Source of the DNA: Sthenelais limicola | Lineage: Eukaryota; Annelida; Polychaeta; Phyllodocida; Sigalionidae | Reading direction: 5' to 3' | Assembly: GCA_942159475.1 (NCBI GenBank) | Contig: OW804097.1 | Coordinates: 114,142,582-114,206,581, forward strand | Length of the DNA stretch: 64,000 bases | In this document: in pieces, positions 10,735 through 20,652 of the stretch | Position numbering within the stretch: position 1 is the first letter of the stretch | Layout: every line of letters begins with the position of its first letter | Notes under the pieces: generated by a model | What the model was told of the DNA's origin: nothing | What the model saw: the letters and a program-made list of their open reading frames with translations, nothing else | Databases searched by the model: none | Position numbers and translations under genes: made by a program

Positions 10735-10786
10735 ATAGGGTGGACTTGCTGAACCTCCCTAGTGGCACATGCAAATGCCCTATTGC

Positions 10787-11264
10787 CTGGGGTGAGGGCA
10801 AACAGAGCAATGCCATATTTAGTTGCAGCCTCCCGATGTGGTACCGAATGGTACAAACTGTGACATTTTATTGAGGCCCCGACTTGTGATAGAATTCTAA
10901 CCCCCTCCCCTCTCCTCTAAAGTCTTTCTTTATTTTAGGTTTGATATTATTACATAAATATCTAACTAACAATGCCAGTGTTTGAAAAGATGTTAATGAA
11001 TGAAATAATATTGCTAGTTTTTGTATTTCTTTTTAATCTTGAAAACAATCATGATGATTAAAGCGTCTTTTGTATGTATGTATAGGTTTTTATTTCGGTA
11101 AGCGCACACTTTCAATAACTTATCAAATTTTGACACCGAAAAGGGGTTGGGTCTACTCTATGAAACCATAGATCTTCCTGAGGGCCGATTTTGGAAAAAA
11201 TGGAGTTACGTTATCAAACAGATACAGTAGATATTGGTCTAAAATAAAATTTAGGAAAAATAAA
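10787..11264. other. Unassigned sequence
   Basis: No recognised feature. Confidence 0.4.
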
Positions 11265-11606
11265 ATTGGTTGCAATATTTCTGGGTAGGCAATTAGCCGA
11301 ACCATCAACCCTATACCGTGCTACTGTGTACGCGTGAATGGGCCAGTCACTTGAATGGGTTGTATGTACAGCTAGGTAGGCAATTACAAGTACATTTGCT
11401 AAATATATTTCATAGGATGATATCCAGAAGCCAAGGATAAGCGTAATGCAAAGTCCTGAAATTTGGTACATAGATCCATACAACTAAGAGTGCACATCTC
11501 GCCAAAATTCAGAACATTTCAACAAAGGATTCTTGCATGTAAAATATAAAATATTGGAAAATATAAATATTGTGACTTGTGACTCATTTACCTGAAGCAC
11601 ATCACA
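11265..11606 (+). mobile_element. Family B MITE, 5' truncated
   Basis: GCAATATTTCTGGGTAGGCA, CTGAAATTTGGTACATAG, then GACTTGTGACTCATTTACCT and GAAGCACATCACAT. An extra stretch of about 80 bp (11297-11380) follows the GGGTAGGCAATTA landmark, with GGTAGGCAATTA repeated after it, as from a local duplication or insertion. Confidence 0.65.
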
Positions 11607-11741
11607 TCCTATGTATATTATTTATGTGTAGTTAATCAAATGTTATGGTATTCAATATGTAATTTGCTTATCATTTTCCACATTGATATTTTCAGGTGAG
11701 TCCCATATCTGTGGCAGAAACAAGGTAAACTCCATAATTAT

Positions 11742-11976
11742 GAGTGAAATCGTCAAAAAATGTACAATTCTTCTTCACCAATCCTCTCAAATAACCCAAA
11801 TTTAAGACAGAAAAGAGCTTTAAAAAGCTGTTCAACATAGCAGAACTGATACTTTAAATCAATGCGATACCAAATATACTCAGATATACCCGGTATTCTT
11901 CATTTTTTGGCAGAATTTAGCAGAAATTACTAAATATGTAGAGCTGTCAATTGTACATTTTCTGAAAATCTGACTC
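11742..11976 (-). mobile_element. Family A2 MITE
   Basis: Left end is the variant GAGTGAAATCGTCAAAAAAT; right end is the ordinary TTCTGAAAATCTGACTC. Shows that the two end types can occur in one copy. Confidence 0.8.
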
Positions 11977-12026
11977 ATTATATATGTATAATGTTCTTGA
12001 GGGAAGACGGGAGCATGCTGATAGCT

Positions 12027-12261
12027 GGGTCAGATTTTCAGAAAATGTACAATTGGCAGCTGTATACATTTCGTAAATTCTGCTACACTTAGCTGCAATT
12101 TGGTCAATACTAGGTAAATTTGAGCATACTTGGCATTGCAGTGATTCTAGCAATCTGTTTGGTTAGATTGAACTGTATTTTGAACCTTATTTTTGTCTGA
12201 AATCTGGGTTCTTTGAGAGGATTGGTGAAGGTGAATTGTACATTTTCTGAAAATCTGACCC
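12027..12261 (+). mobile_element. Family A1 MITE, reference copy with AGCT duplication
   Basis: Best model of the family: 235 bp, terminal inverted repeats of about 28 bp (GGGTCAGATTTTCAG then AAAATGTACAATT; mirrored at the right). AGCT lies at 12023-12026 and 12262-12265. The non-TA, non-AT duplication makes this copy decisive for a 4-bp target duplication. The interior has no reading frame, so it must be moved by a transposase from elsewhere. Confidence 0.92.
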
Positions 12262-12415
12262 AGCTATGAATATAGCCAGGCAACATTTCCGCCCTGAGGT
12301 GTGCATTGAAGTCTAGACTGGGAAACAGATGAGAAATTAAGAGTGATGTTTAGGTGGATTTTGCCTAGTCTAGTCTGCTTTATTCCCCCATGAATGGCTC
12401 ATGACAGCATGGTTA

Positions 12416-12521
12416 AGGTCCGTTCTCATTACCACGACCAGCCGATACTTGCCGGCTGTAATACTTTAACATTGCGGCAGCCGTACACCAATCGGCCGTT
12501 GTAATGTGAATGGGCCTTAAA
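12416..12521. mobile_element. 106-bp hairpin element with 12-bp direct flanks
   Basis: Ends are inverted: AAGGTCCGTTCTCATTACCA on the left against the reverse of GTAATGTGAATGGGCCTTAA on the right. The middle (CAGCCGATACTTGCCGGCTG against CGGCAGCCGTACACCAATCG) also pairs, so nearly the whole element folds. ACAGCATGGTTA flanks it at 12404-12415 and 12522-12533. TTAA also lies at both edges, leaving the duplication length ambiguous. Confidence 0.65.
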
Positions 12522-12579
12522 ACAGCATGGTTAGGTTGGACACTGGGCTTGTCTCTGCTGGGCTGAATTACTCCTGTTA

Positions 12580-13040
12580 GGTCAGATCGTCAGAAAATGT
12601 ACAATTGACAGCTCTACACATTTAGTAAACTTCGTACTCTCGATGTAATGTACTGTTGAATATTGTCTATTCTTTTTTTACTATTATAAAGAGTATCCTC
12701 TCTCATATAGATAACCTCGAAAATCATTGTTAAAAAGGCCTAAAAATTGTATTTCTTTGTTTCGCCTTCTCAGCATCAAAACTATTCTTTCCTTGAGTAT
12801 CATGAGATTATCATGTATCATGAAAATGTGCTCAATAAGATCTATTAAAAAAAGAAATCTGCTAAATTAGGCTGCAATTTGGTCAAGACTAGGTAAATCT
12901 GAGTATATTTGGCATTTCAATGATTCTAGCAATATGTTTGGTTAGGATGAACTGTATTTTGAACTTTATTTTCGTCTGAAATTTGGGTTATTTGTGAGGA
13001 TTTGTGAAAGTGAATTGTGCATTTCCTGGCGACTTTGACC
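12580..13040 (+). mobile_element. Family A1 MITE split by a 225-bp insert
   Basis: Left part 12580-12629, right part from about 12855, which ends CTGGCGACTTTGACC (the alternative end type). The insert at about 12630-12854 is AT-rich, ends CTATTAAAAAAAG and has no recognised relatives in the window. Confidence 0.75.
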
Positions 13041-13071
13041 AGTGCTACATGGTCGGGACCTCAGAAAACGT

Positions 13072-13147
13072 ACAATAGGGGACTTGCATGTGTACAGCGC
13101 TTGTCTGTTATAGTGCATCCTGGGATGGATTCTGTTGACATCGGATG
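13072..13147 (+). mobile_element. Family D 5' fragment
   Basis: AATAGGGGACTTGCATGTGT, CATCCTGGGATGGATTCTGT. Cut by the family B copy that follows. Confidence 0.7.
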
Positions 13148-13529
13148 TGATGTGTTACAGGGATGTGTTAAAAAATTAATTTTGAGATACCACCATATCT
13201 GAAAAAATGAGATCAAGCGGATTCCAATGTCAGTAAACAGTAGAACAGCTAATAAGTATTTCTATATTTAAAGTTTAATATTTCTATTTTTTAAAAAAAA
13301 CAGTTGGACAATTACTAGTAAAGTAGTTAATATCCTCCACAAAATGACCTTAGAGATGCATAGATATATTAAATAAACTGTATTGAGATTTTGTACACAT
13401 ATTTATGCTATGAAAAGCGTTAAGCACCCCAAAAATAAAAACATTTCTGCAAATCTATCCTGTGATTATAACACTTTGGAAAATAACAATTCTGCGACTT
13501 GTGCCTCATTTCTCTGTGACTTATCACAT
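13148..13529 (+). mobile_element. Family B MITE, nearly complete
   Basis: From TGATGTGTTACAGGGATG to GACTTGTGCCTCATTTCTCT and GTGACTTATCACAT. Inserted in a D element. Confidence 0.8.
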
Positions 13530-13687
13530 ATACCCCGAGGCTGCGGTGACTGGGTGTTCTATGGTCCATGTTCCCATTTGGACGGACAGTAATCTAGCAT
13601 TAGCATGTCTCGCCTTCTCCCATCAGTTGTGACTAGACCTCACTAGGTGTCAGTGTCCTCACTCGCCCTCAATATGGACACTGAAAT
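13530..13687. other. Unassigned sequence
   Basis: No recognised feature. Confidence 0.4.
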
Positions 13688-13985
13688 GTGTGTGGGTGTC
13701 GGGTAGGGGTGGGTAGGGGGAGGGTAGAGGGGGTAGGGGGGGTAGGGTAGGAGGGGGTAAGGGGGGGTAGGGGGGGTAGGGTAGGAGGGGTTAAAGGGGG
13801 TAAGGGGGTAGGGTAGGAGGGGGTAGGAGGGGGGTAGAGGGGGTAAGGGGGGGTAAGGGGGGGGGGGTAGGGTAGGAGGGGGTAGAGGGGGTAAGAGGGG
13901 GGGGGGGGGGGGTAAGGGGGGGTAAGGGGGGTAGGGTAGTAGGGTAGGAGGGGGTAGGCTTAGGGGGGTAGGGAGGTAGGGGGGT
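13688..13985 (+). repeat. G-rich GGGGTA array
   Basis: About 300 bp of G runs of 3-14 separated by TA, TAA or AGA. The plus strand could form G-quadruplexes. The reverse-strand frame over it is a low-complexity proline/threonine artefact. Confidence 0.9.
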
Positions 13986-14326
13986 TATTTCATTCATTTT
14001 AGGTCTCATGAATTTCGCTTGAATAATTTCCACACGTGTTGTCATCATTTACAGAAAAAATAGTTTTTATGCAGTTTCATTTATTCCTATAATGTATTTG
14101 AAGCTTTCTTTGATAAAGGTAAATAAGGTGGTTTAGGGTAAGATTCTTTCCAATTAGGGTATTTCTCCCAGTAAGCTACTGTAGCTCAGCAAATAAAACC
14201 CGCCAAAAACATTTTTTTGATTGATTTAGCTTGGAATAGTTTCAATTATTAAAGGTTCATGCAACAAAGATGCCTTACTGCGTACTATATATATAACGTT
14301 CCTCCCTGCCCCATGCCCGATATTTT
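13986..14326. other. Unassigned AT-rich sequence
   Basis: No recognised feature. Confidence 0.4.
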
Positions 14327-14825
14327 CAGTCTAGGCTCAGAGCCTCTCAGATCAGATAAGAATGGCGAGGCGAACATATATACACAAGGCTAACACACAC
14401 ATTCTATATTGGGATTCTAATGGCATTTTGCGGTTTGGAGTGAGAGGCTTTCCCTTAGTTTGGAGACTCTCTCAAGTCTGAGCCTAGACTGGAGAGGTTT
14501 TCTCTCAGTTTGGAGGGACCTTCTTATTTCTGAGCCTACACTGAAGCCTACACTCATTTTGGAGGGACTCTCTCAACTCAAGGTCCTGGGTATGACCATA
14601 AAGTGCCTTTCTGTCACTTTTCTCTGTCTCTCTCTCCCTTTTACTCTAACTCTATTTCTTGGGTATGATCATAAACTGCCTCCCTCTCAGCTCTCCTGCG
14701 ATTGATATAACCATATTAAATGTGTGGATTAGGAGGTAAAGCAACCAATCTCACTCACTCACTAACATCACATTTGAGGCTTTCCCTCAGTTTGGAGGGA
14801 CTCCCTCAACTCTGAGCCTAGACTG
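14327..14825 (+). mobile_element. Family I element with repeated 3' end, split by a SINE
   Basis: First unit 14327-14491 has inverted ends: CAGTCTAGGCTCAGAGCC and TCTGAGCCTAGACTG. Its 3' segment (TTTGGAGGGACTCTCTCAAC and TGAGCCTAGACTG) then recurs about three more times up to 14825. A family C retroposon lies at 14582-14765 between the last two. Related copies at 19500, 34159 and 42395. Confidence 0.6.
14582..14765 (+). mobile_element. Family C SINE-like retroposon
   Basis: Sense copy: GGTCCTGGGTATGACCATAA head, CT-rich middle, second TGGGTATGATCATAAACTGC, GGTAAAGCAACCAATCTCAC and (CTCA)n tail. No clear target duplication survives. Inserted in family I sequence. Confidence 0.8.
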
Positions 14826-15123
14826 AATCCTGACTGAAGGCCTCATGTCTAATCAGTGCAGGCGCCGCAACATCTGGTTTCTGACCGGGGGACCTGCGCT
14901 CAGCTCATATCAACACCAATAGGATGCCCACAAAATGTCATGTGTCACCTCTCCACCAATCAGCAACGCAGAGGTGCTTACTAGCGAAGGTCGTGCCAAT
15001 TTGTTGACTACGACATTGGTTCCCCTGCGTCCACACCATCGTATATGAATGTCCTTGTCTTGTTCAAGGTCATTGTGGAGATTAAGATTTGTGAGAACAG
15101 TATCACTTGGGTCAAAGTTTTAT
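14826..15123. other. Unassigned GC-richer sequence
   Basis: No recognised feature. Confidence 0.4.
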
Positions 15124-15302
15124 TAAATTTTTAGTGAATTCTGCTAAATGAGGCTGCAATTTGGTCACTACTAGGTAAATTCGAGTATATTTGGCATTGC
15201 ATTGATTCTAGCAATCTGTTTGGTTAGGTTGAACTGTATTTTATTTTCGTCTGGAATTTGGGTTATTTGAGAAGATTGGTGAAGGTGAATTGTACATTTT
15301 TG
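15124..15302 (+). mobile_element. Family A1 MITE, both ends damaged
   Basis: Interior intact from GAATTCTGCTAAATGAGG to GGTGAATTGTACATTTTTGG; neither terminal repeat is complete. Confidence 0.75.
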
Positions 15303-15410
15303 GTAGCACATCACACTCATTTCCATTTTAGGCAGGAGGATAATGTCCTTGGCTATGATTTAATGTTCATGAAGTAGATTGTGAACAGAATTATTTTAGG
15401 TAAGGGAGGA

Positions 15411-15750
15411 AATTGGGGACTTGCTTGTCCACCATTTTGAATCTTGATTCACATGGAAATATGGGAGTTGTATGACAGTGTAAAAGCTATACAAAACATG
15501 CCATGTTCAGCCTGGACTATTTATCCGTGCTCCAATGTCAATATCCATGTGTTATACATGTTTCAATAACATCTATTAGCCTCCATCTTTTCAATCATGC
15601 ATTTGGCTTTTACAGATCAATCATATCATTTATACAAGATATGATATTGGTATAACAATTCTTGCAATTTTCAATGAAAATGTTGGATAATATCTGTATG
15701 TCAGTCCGGAACTGAATCTAGCCCAGCTTTGTACATGCAACTCCCCTATA
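15411..15750 (-). mobile_element. Family D MITE, complete
   Basis: AATTGGGGACTTGCTTGTCC at one end and ACATGCAACTCCCCTATA at the other. Interior: GCCATGTTCAGCCTGG, TCAATATCCATGTGTTATAC, CAATCATGCATTTGGC. Confidence 0.8.
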
Positions 15751-15780
15751 GGTAGCCCTGGAATCTTTCAAAAGGACCAC

Positions 15781-15931
15781 TTACTGTCTTGAGATTTGGT
15801 ACACATATTTCTGCTATGAGAAGCATTAAGCACCCCAACAATGAAAACATTCCCATGAATCTATCTTGTGAATATAACACTTTGGAAAATAGAAATTTTG
15901 CAACTTGTGACTCATTTCTCTGGAACACATC
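15781..15931 (+). mobile_element. Family B 3' fragment
   Basis: From ACTGTCTTGAGATTTGGTAC to GTGACTCATTTCTCTGGAAC and ACATCA. Left 60% missing. Confidence 0.75.
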
Positions 15932-16046
15932 AGAATTGTTTGATATTCAACCTTCAGTTCTTTCCATGTTTGATGCACGTGCGTGATCACATGAGATCAG
16001 TGCAGTTCATTGTCCTCCCAGACCAACTACAAGTGGTCTGCGATAT

Positions 16047-16281
16047 GGGTCAAATTTTCAGAAAATGTACAATTGGCAGCTGTACACCTTTAGTAAATTT
16101 TGCTAAATGAGGCTGCAATTTGGTTAATACTAGGTAAATTTGAGTATATTGGGCATTGCAATGATTCCAGCAATCTGTTTGGTTAGGTTGAACTGTATTT
16201 TGAACTTCATTTTTGCCTGAAATTTGGGTTATTCAAGAGAATTGGTGAAAGTGAATTGTACATTTTCTGGTGACTTCACCC
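16047..16281 (+). mobile_element. Family A1 MITE with alternative right end
   Basis: Left GGGTCAAATTTTCAG, right TTCTGGTGACTTCACCC. Complete at 235 bp. Flanks ATAT and ACAT. Confidence 0.85.
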
Positions 16282-16773
16282 ACATGCTAAGGATGAATTC
16301 TTAGCATAGAACATTCAATATAGCATTAAAATATACAGTCACACATCAATGTGATGCATCACAGAAATTTGAAAAGCAGATTCCTTGTTTGTCCCCCATC
16401 GGTAAGAATATCAATGTCTAATAGTAAATATCCAACATATCCAATGCTTTTCTTTTTTAAATATCATTTTCCTTTTCTGATATTTTCCAACACATATATA
16501 ATCAACATGGCTTATGGATATCTTAATATCCGAAGAGATACTATATTGGATTTGGGATATATTCTTTTTGACAGAAAGATATCTAAAATGTCTGAGGGAT
16601 TCCTTCATTTCTATATACTACTATGTGGCTTTTGACTATTAACTAGTAGACTGGCACTAAGTCCCTTAGGCTATTCTCATAGACCAGAAATCAGGTTATT
16701 ATATGATACATTTCATTTCTGTTAAAGAATATATAGTTTAATTTGTAGAAAATGACCATGAAATAGTGGTTGT
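16282..16773. other. Unassigned AT-rich sequence
   Basis: Overlapping frames on both strands (up to 94 codons, 16351-16635) have no domain and look like chance openings in AT-rich DNA. Confidence 0.45.
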
Positions 16774-17194
16774 GGGTCACATCGTCAGAAAATGTACAAT
16801 TCACTTTCACAAATCCCCTCAAATAACCCAAATTTCAGACGAAAATGAAGTTCAAAATACAGTTCAACCAAACCAAACAGATTGCTAGAACCAATGCAAT
16901 GCCAAATGTACTCGAATTTACCAAGTACTGACCAAATTGCAGCCTAATTTTGCAGAATTTACTAAATGTGTACAGCTTCCAATTGTACTACAGCTCTACA
17001 TTCTTCTTAAATTCTGCTAAATCTGGCTGAAATTTGACCAATACTAGGTATGTCTAAATATATTTTGGTACTGGGTTGATACAAACAATTTATTGGTTTT
17101 GTTCAATTTATTTTTAACCTCATTTCAGTCTTAAATATTGGTTATTTTAGAGTATTGGCAAAGGTGAATTGTGCATTTTCTGGTGATTTTACCC
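16774..17194. mobile_element. Head-to-head pair of family A halves
   Basis: A reverse A1 copy (16774-16989) runs without a gap into a forward A copy (from about 16990), the junction lying in the shared terminal bases AATTGTAC. The composite ends ATTTTACCC and is flanked by TTGT and TTAT. It could have moved as one 421-bp unit, or formed by recombination between two copies. Confidence 0.7.
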
Positions 17195-17469
17195 TTATAA
17201 GCCCTTTTTTCTCCTCGGAAATTCTGAACAAAAATTAGCATTGTGTGTTAGCTGTTTAGCAAGGAGAAGTAGCTAAGGATGGGACATTTTAATTACAGAT
17301 TTGTTATGCAACTGCCCCAGCAGATCCCACTGTCTCATCTTCATGTCATACAATATGCACCGCCCCCATAGTTCCTCTTGTCCCGCCAGGTGGTCTCCTA
17401 GTGCTTTATTTGATTGTTGCTTTGTGCTGCTTATGTGGCGACGCTGCGACCATTGCGTGCACTACACAT
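17195..17469. other. Unassigned sequence
   Basis: No recognised feature. Confidence 0.4.
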
Positions 17470-17537
17470 GGGTCAGTTCGTCAGCAAATGTACACTTGGC
17501 AGCTCTACACAATTAGCAAAATCTGCTAAATTTAGGG
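17470..17537 (+). mobile_element. Family A 5' fragment
   Basis: GGGTCAGTTCGTCAGCAAAT, GGCAGCTCTACACAATTAGC, TCTGCTAAATTTAGG. Rest missing. Confidence 0.75.
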
Positions 17538-17639
17538 TGTAGTGCACTTAGCCGATCCTCATGCGATTCTCACAGAAATTAGGGAAAAGAGTTCTCTACG
17601 GTCAAAATTGCATGAGAATTGGCTGAGTTGACGAGGGCT

Positions 17640-17893
17640 TTTAGGCTGAAAATTTTTAGGCTGAAAACTTGCAAGAATATATGAAAGAATATCATAGCTT
17701 GTGTAAATGATCTATGAAAACCAAATGCATGATGGGAAAGATGGGGTTTTGTGTTATGGAAACATGCATAACACATGAATATTGACATTGGAGCACCAAT
17801 GAATAGTCCATGCTGAACATGGCCTGTTTTCTATAGTTTTTATACTGTATCATTAGTCCCATAATTCAATGCGAATTAAAATTCCAAATGGAG
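17640..17893 (+). mobile_element. Family D MITE, 3' two thirds
   Basis: TTGCAAGAATATATGAA, GCATGATGGGAAAGATGGGG, CCATGCTGAACATGGCCTGT, then TCTATGCAAGTCCCCTAT. Start missing. Confidence 0.75.
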
Positions 17894-17961
17894 TCTATGC
17901 AAGTCCCCTATTGGAAGTATTAAATTGAACGAGCATTTATTTCTTTTCTGATTGATGTGAA

Positions 17962-17985
17962 GTGTCCCTAACACATTAGGGACAC
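17962..17985. other. Perfect 10-bp stem, 4-base loop hairpin
   Basis: GTGTCCCTAA, CACA loop, TTAGGGACAC. It lies just before a stretch (17986-18060) which on the minus strand reads CCTGAAGAAGGGCACATGTC then CAAACTTTCGGTG, phrasing that resembles conserved ends of some retroelements. Identity not established. Confidence 0.6.
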
Positions 17986-18124
17986 CGAAAGTTTGTTTTG
18001 AGTAGGTTTATTCAATAAGATGGGATCGAATTTTTGGGCGACATGTGCCCTTCTTCAGGATGTCAGGATTACTTTTCTGTTTCACAATGCTTGCTCCTAA
18101 ACTCTTCTGTTCATATATATATAT

Positions 18125-18359
18125 TGGTCAGATTTTCAGAATATGTACAATTGGCAGCTCTACACATTTAGGAAGTTCTCCTAAATTAGGCTGGAAAATG
18201 AAGAATATCGGGTATATCTGGGTATATTTGGGATTGCATTGATTTAAAGTATCAGTTCTGTTATGTTAAACTGCATTTTGAAGCTGATTTTTGCCATAAA
18301 CGTGGGTTATTTGAGAGCATTGGTGAAAGTGAATTGTACATTTTCTGAAAATCTGACCC
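18125..18359 (+). mobile_element. Family A2 MITE with ATAT duplication
   Basis: Complete 235-bp A2 copy: GGCAGCTCTACACATTTAGG, ATCGGGTATATCTGG, GATTTAAAGTATCAGTTCTG. ATAT at 18121-18124 and 18360-18363. Confidence 0.88.
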
Positions 18360-18363
18360 ATAT

Positions 18364-18864
18364 ATGTTCACTCATTCTTTAAGATCTGTATAATCTGCAA
18401 CCAAACAGACAGGAGAGACAGTCGGCGTGGTGGGTACCACCCTTAACCAACCGTTCATGTGAGTATTGGTTGTGGCGAGATGCACCATCTCTAGTCTAAA
18501 AGGTCAATGTGGAAGAGGCCATTTCCAAACCACTATCAAGATTATTTACGAAATCAATTACCAGTAAAGAGGCTAAGGTTAACAGGGTCACGGGGAAGGA
18601 GGCTAAAAAGCAGGTCAGGACCTCACCTTCTCTGATCTGCTGCCCTGGAATCAGACCCCATTAGCCAAGAAAGTTGGATATCGACAAGATGCAATTAGGA
18701 CAGTGCACAAGTCCCTTTCAATTCTTGATAATTCAAAACTGCAAAGGATCTTTTCTACGATGATTGCTGATTCAATGTAGCACAATGATCTTGTGTAATT
18801 AGATTGTTGGTTTGTCGTGAATTATTCAGAGACCATAGATGACAGGAGAGTTCCTATGAAAGGT
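18364..18864. other. Unassigned sequence
   Basis: No repeat, array or credible frame. GC content is somewhat higher than the surroundings. Confidence 0.4.
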
Positions 18865-19030
18865 TATAAAATGCCTCTTAAATAGCTCAAACTTAAGAAA
18901 AAAAATGAGGTTCAAAATGCAGTTCAACATTATCAAATAGTCCATTTGATTAAAAAGGAATACCGAATTTACTTAGATATACTTAGTATTTGTCATATTT
19001 GAACCTAACTTAACCGAATTTAATATATAT
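18865..19030 (-). mobile_element. Diverged family A copy
   Basis: GAGGTTCAAAATGCAGTTCA, GGAATACCGAATTTACTTAG, ACTTAGTATTTGTCAT. Old copy without clear ends, abutting a B element. Confidence 0.6.
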
Positions 19031-19031
19031 G

Positions 19032-19318
19032 TGATTTGATTTTGAGATATCATCATATTTGAAAAGATGAGATTGAGCAGATTTCAATGATGGTACATCA
19101 GGGACATCTAAGAAGGGTTTTTGTATTTTTTGTTTGATATTTTTTTGTTTGACAAGAAGTTTACAATATTTCTGGGTGGACAGTTACGAGTTAAGTAATC
19201 AAATGTACTCCATAGGATGAGCTCCAAAAATGAGAAGATTCCAATAAAGAGATCTTTTCAATAAATCACTTCGAAAAAATATAAATTTAGCGACTTGTGA
19301 CTCATTTGCCTGAAACAC
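19032..19318 (+). mobile_element. Family B MITE with internal deletion
   Basis: GATTTTGAGATATCATCATA, TTTCTGGGTGGACAGTTACG, then jumps from the TAGGATGA landmark to AATGAGAAGATTCCAATAAA. Ends TTTGCCTGAAACACA. Confidence 0.75.
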
Positions 19319-19323
19319 AAATG

Positions 19324-19366
19324 TGTGTAGAGCTGCAGATTGTACAATTTCTGACGACCTGACCCT
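19324..19366 (-). mobile_element. Family A terminal fragment
   Basis: GTGTAGAGCTGCAGATTGTA, then TTTCTGACGACCTGACCC. Confidence 0.6.
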
Positions 19367-19499
19367 GGTACTGGGTTTATTATCAGCTCCCAGCCTTGTG
19401 CCAGGGATCGATATAAAGGTCACATCTTGGTAGAAAAAGGACAAGCTACCCCCCCCCCCCCCCTCCTCCCACCTTCCCCCAGTACTGCTCGGTTCCTTC

Positions 19500-19663
19500 C
19501 AGTCTAGGCCCAAAGATGAGAGATTCCCTTCAAACAGAGGGAACGCCTCTCCCCTCCTAAGACCGCAAAATGAAATTACAATCCCATTAGAACGCCTAGG
19601 ACCAGTAAATAGATTAGTGAAGTAGGGGTCCAATCACTGACATTCCATTCTTATCTGATCTTA
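19500..19663 (-). mobile_element. Family I element
   Basis: CAGTCTAGGCCCAAAGATGA, AGACCGCAAAATGAAATTAC, TTCTTATCTGATCTTA. Reverse of the layout at 42395. A C run (19450-19463) precedes it. Confidence 0.55.
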
Positions 19664-20049
19664 GTGTTTGGACCAAGACTGTTTCTTCTCACACAAACAA
19701 CACAAGTCATACCTGCGGGCAGGGTCTTACACTCAGTGAAAACTGAACCACACAAATCAAGAAATGGGACAACTATTGCCGCTATTACCATGATAACAGA
19801 CATACTAAAGCCGGGATTCCACTGGATTGCTTGTATCTGCGCTCATGCTCACTGTTGCTCTACTTCTTTATAGTGTGCATTTCCTTTGCTCTACGCCCAC
19901 TTTTATTTTTAGCACAATACAGGCACAGAGTGATTCTACTGGTTCACTTGTTTCCTTATTAAATCAATGGCAATCTGTTATTTTACTCTCATTGTGCTAT
20001 TTGACCACTACTTAAACAGGCAGAAAGAGCGTCATGTAGTTGTGCCCAT
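19664..20049. other. Unassigned sequence
   Basis: No recognised feature. Confidence 0.4.
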
Positions 20050-20283
20050 GGGTCACATTTTCAGAAAATATACAAAAGGCAGATCTACACATTTAGTAAA
20101 TTCTGCTAAATTAGGCTGCAATTTGGCCAATACTAGGTAGATTCAAGTATATTTGGCATTGCAGTGATTCTAGCAATCTGTTTGGTTAGGTTGAACTGTA
20201 TTTTGCAATTTATTTTCGTCTGAAATTTGGGTTATTTGAGAGAATTGGTGAAGATTAATTGTACATTTTCTGAAAATCTGAAA
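20050..20283 (+). mobile_element. Family A1 MITE
   Basis: GGGTCACATTTTCAGAAAAT to TTTTCTGAAAATCTGAAAT. The last bases have diverged from GACCC. Confidence 0.85.
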
Positions 20284-20652
20284 TCTGTTATGTTGCTATG
20301 TACAGGAGAGGATCCACTGGCTGGAGCCACAGTCAGACAATAAATCTTATGATTTCATTTCAAATCCTGGTTTATGTTTTTCAAATAACATTAACCTAGG
20401 ATTCATCGGGAGGCCCAAATCGGGGGGCAAATCGGCTGTGTGTGGGCAGGGTTTTAGAGTAGCTTTATCAAGACACGCAGTAGAAGAGGAAGGAATGCAA
20501 CTATCTACAGAATAAATCAACCAAGAATTTTTGAGAAGCAGAGATTCAGGACATAAATGATATATATACATGAAGAGGCTGAGTAAGATGAAAGAGGAGG
20601 AGGGAGGTGGGTGGAGTGGTGTTATGATGGTCAGAATGGACAACCTTCAACG
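20284..20652. other. Unassigned sequence
   Basis: A reverse frame of 98 codons (20347-20643) has no domain. Nothing else seen. Confidence 0.4.

Larger units (their letters stand above)
10037..10786 (-). mobile_element. Family D MITE with amplified end, interrupted by family B
   Basis: The left end carries seven stacked copies of the terminal segment (10039-10370), followed by D interior (AACATTCCATGTTCATACAG). A B fragment fills 10432-10734. The opposite D end, CACATGCAAATGCCCTAT, closes at 10786. Edges read CTAATAGGG and CCCTATTGC. Confidence 0.65.

Noticed and set aside
14157..14200. tRNA-like GTAGCTCAG
   Set aside because: No matching TPsiC arm, anticodon arm or acceptor stem nearby.
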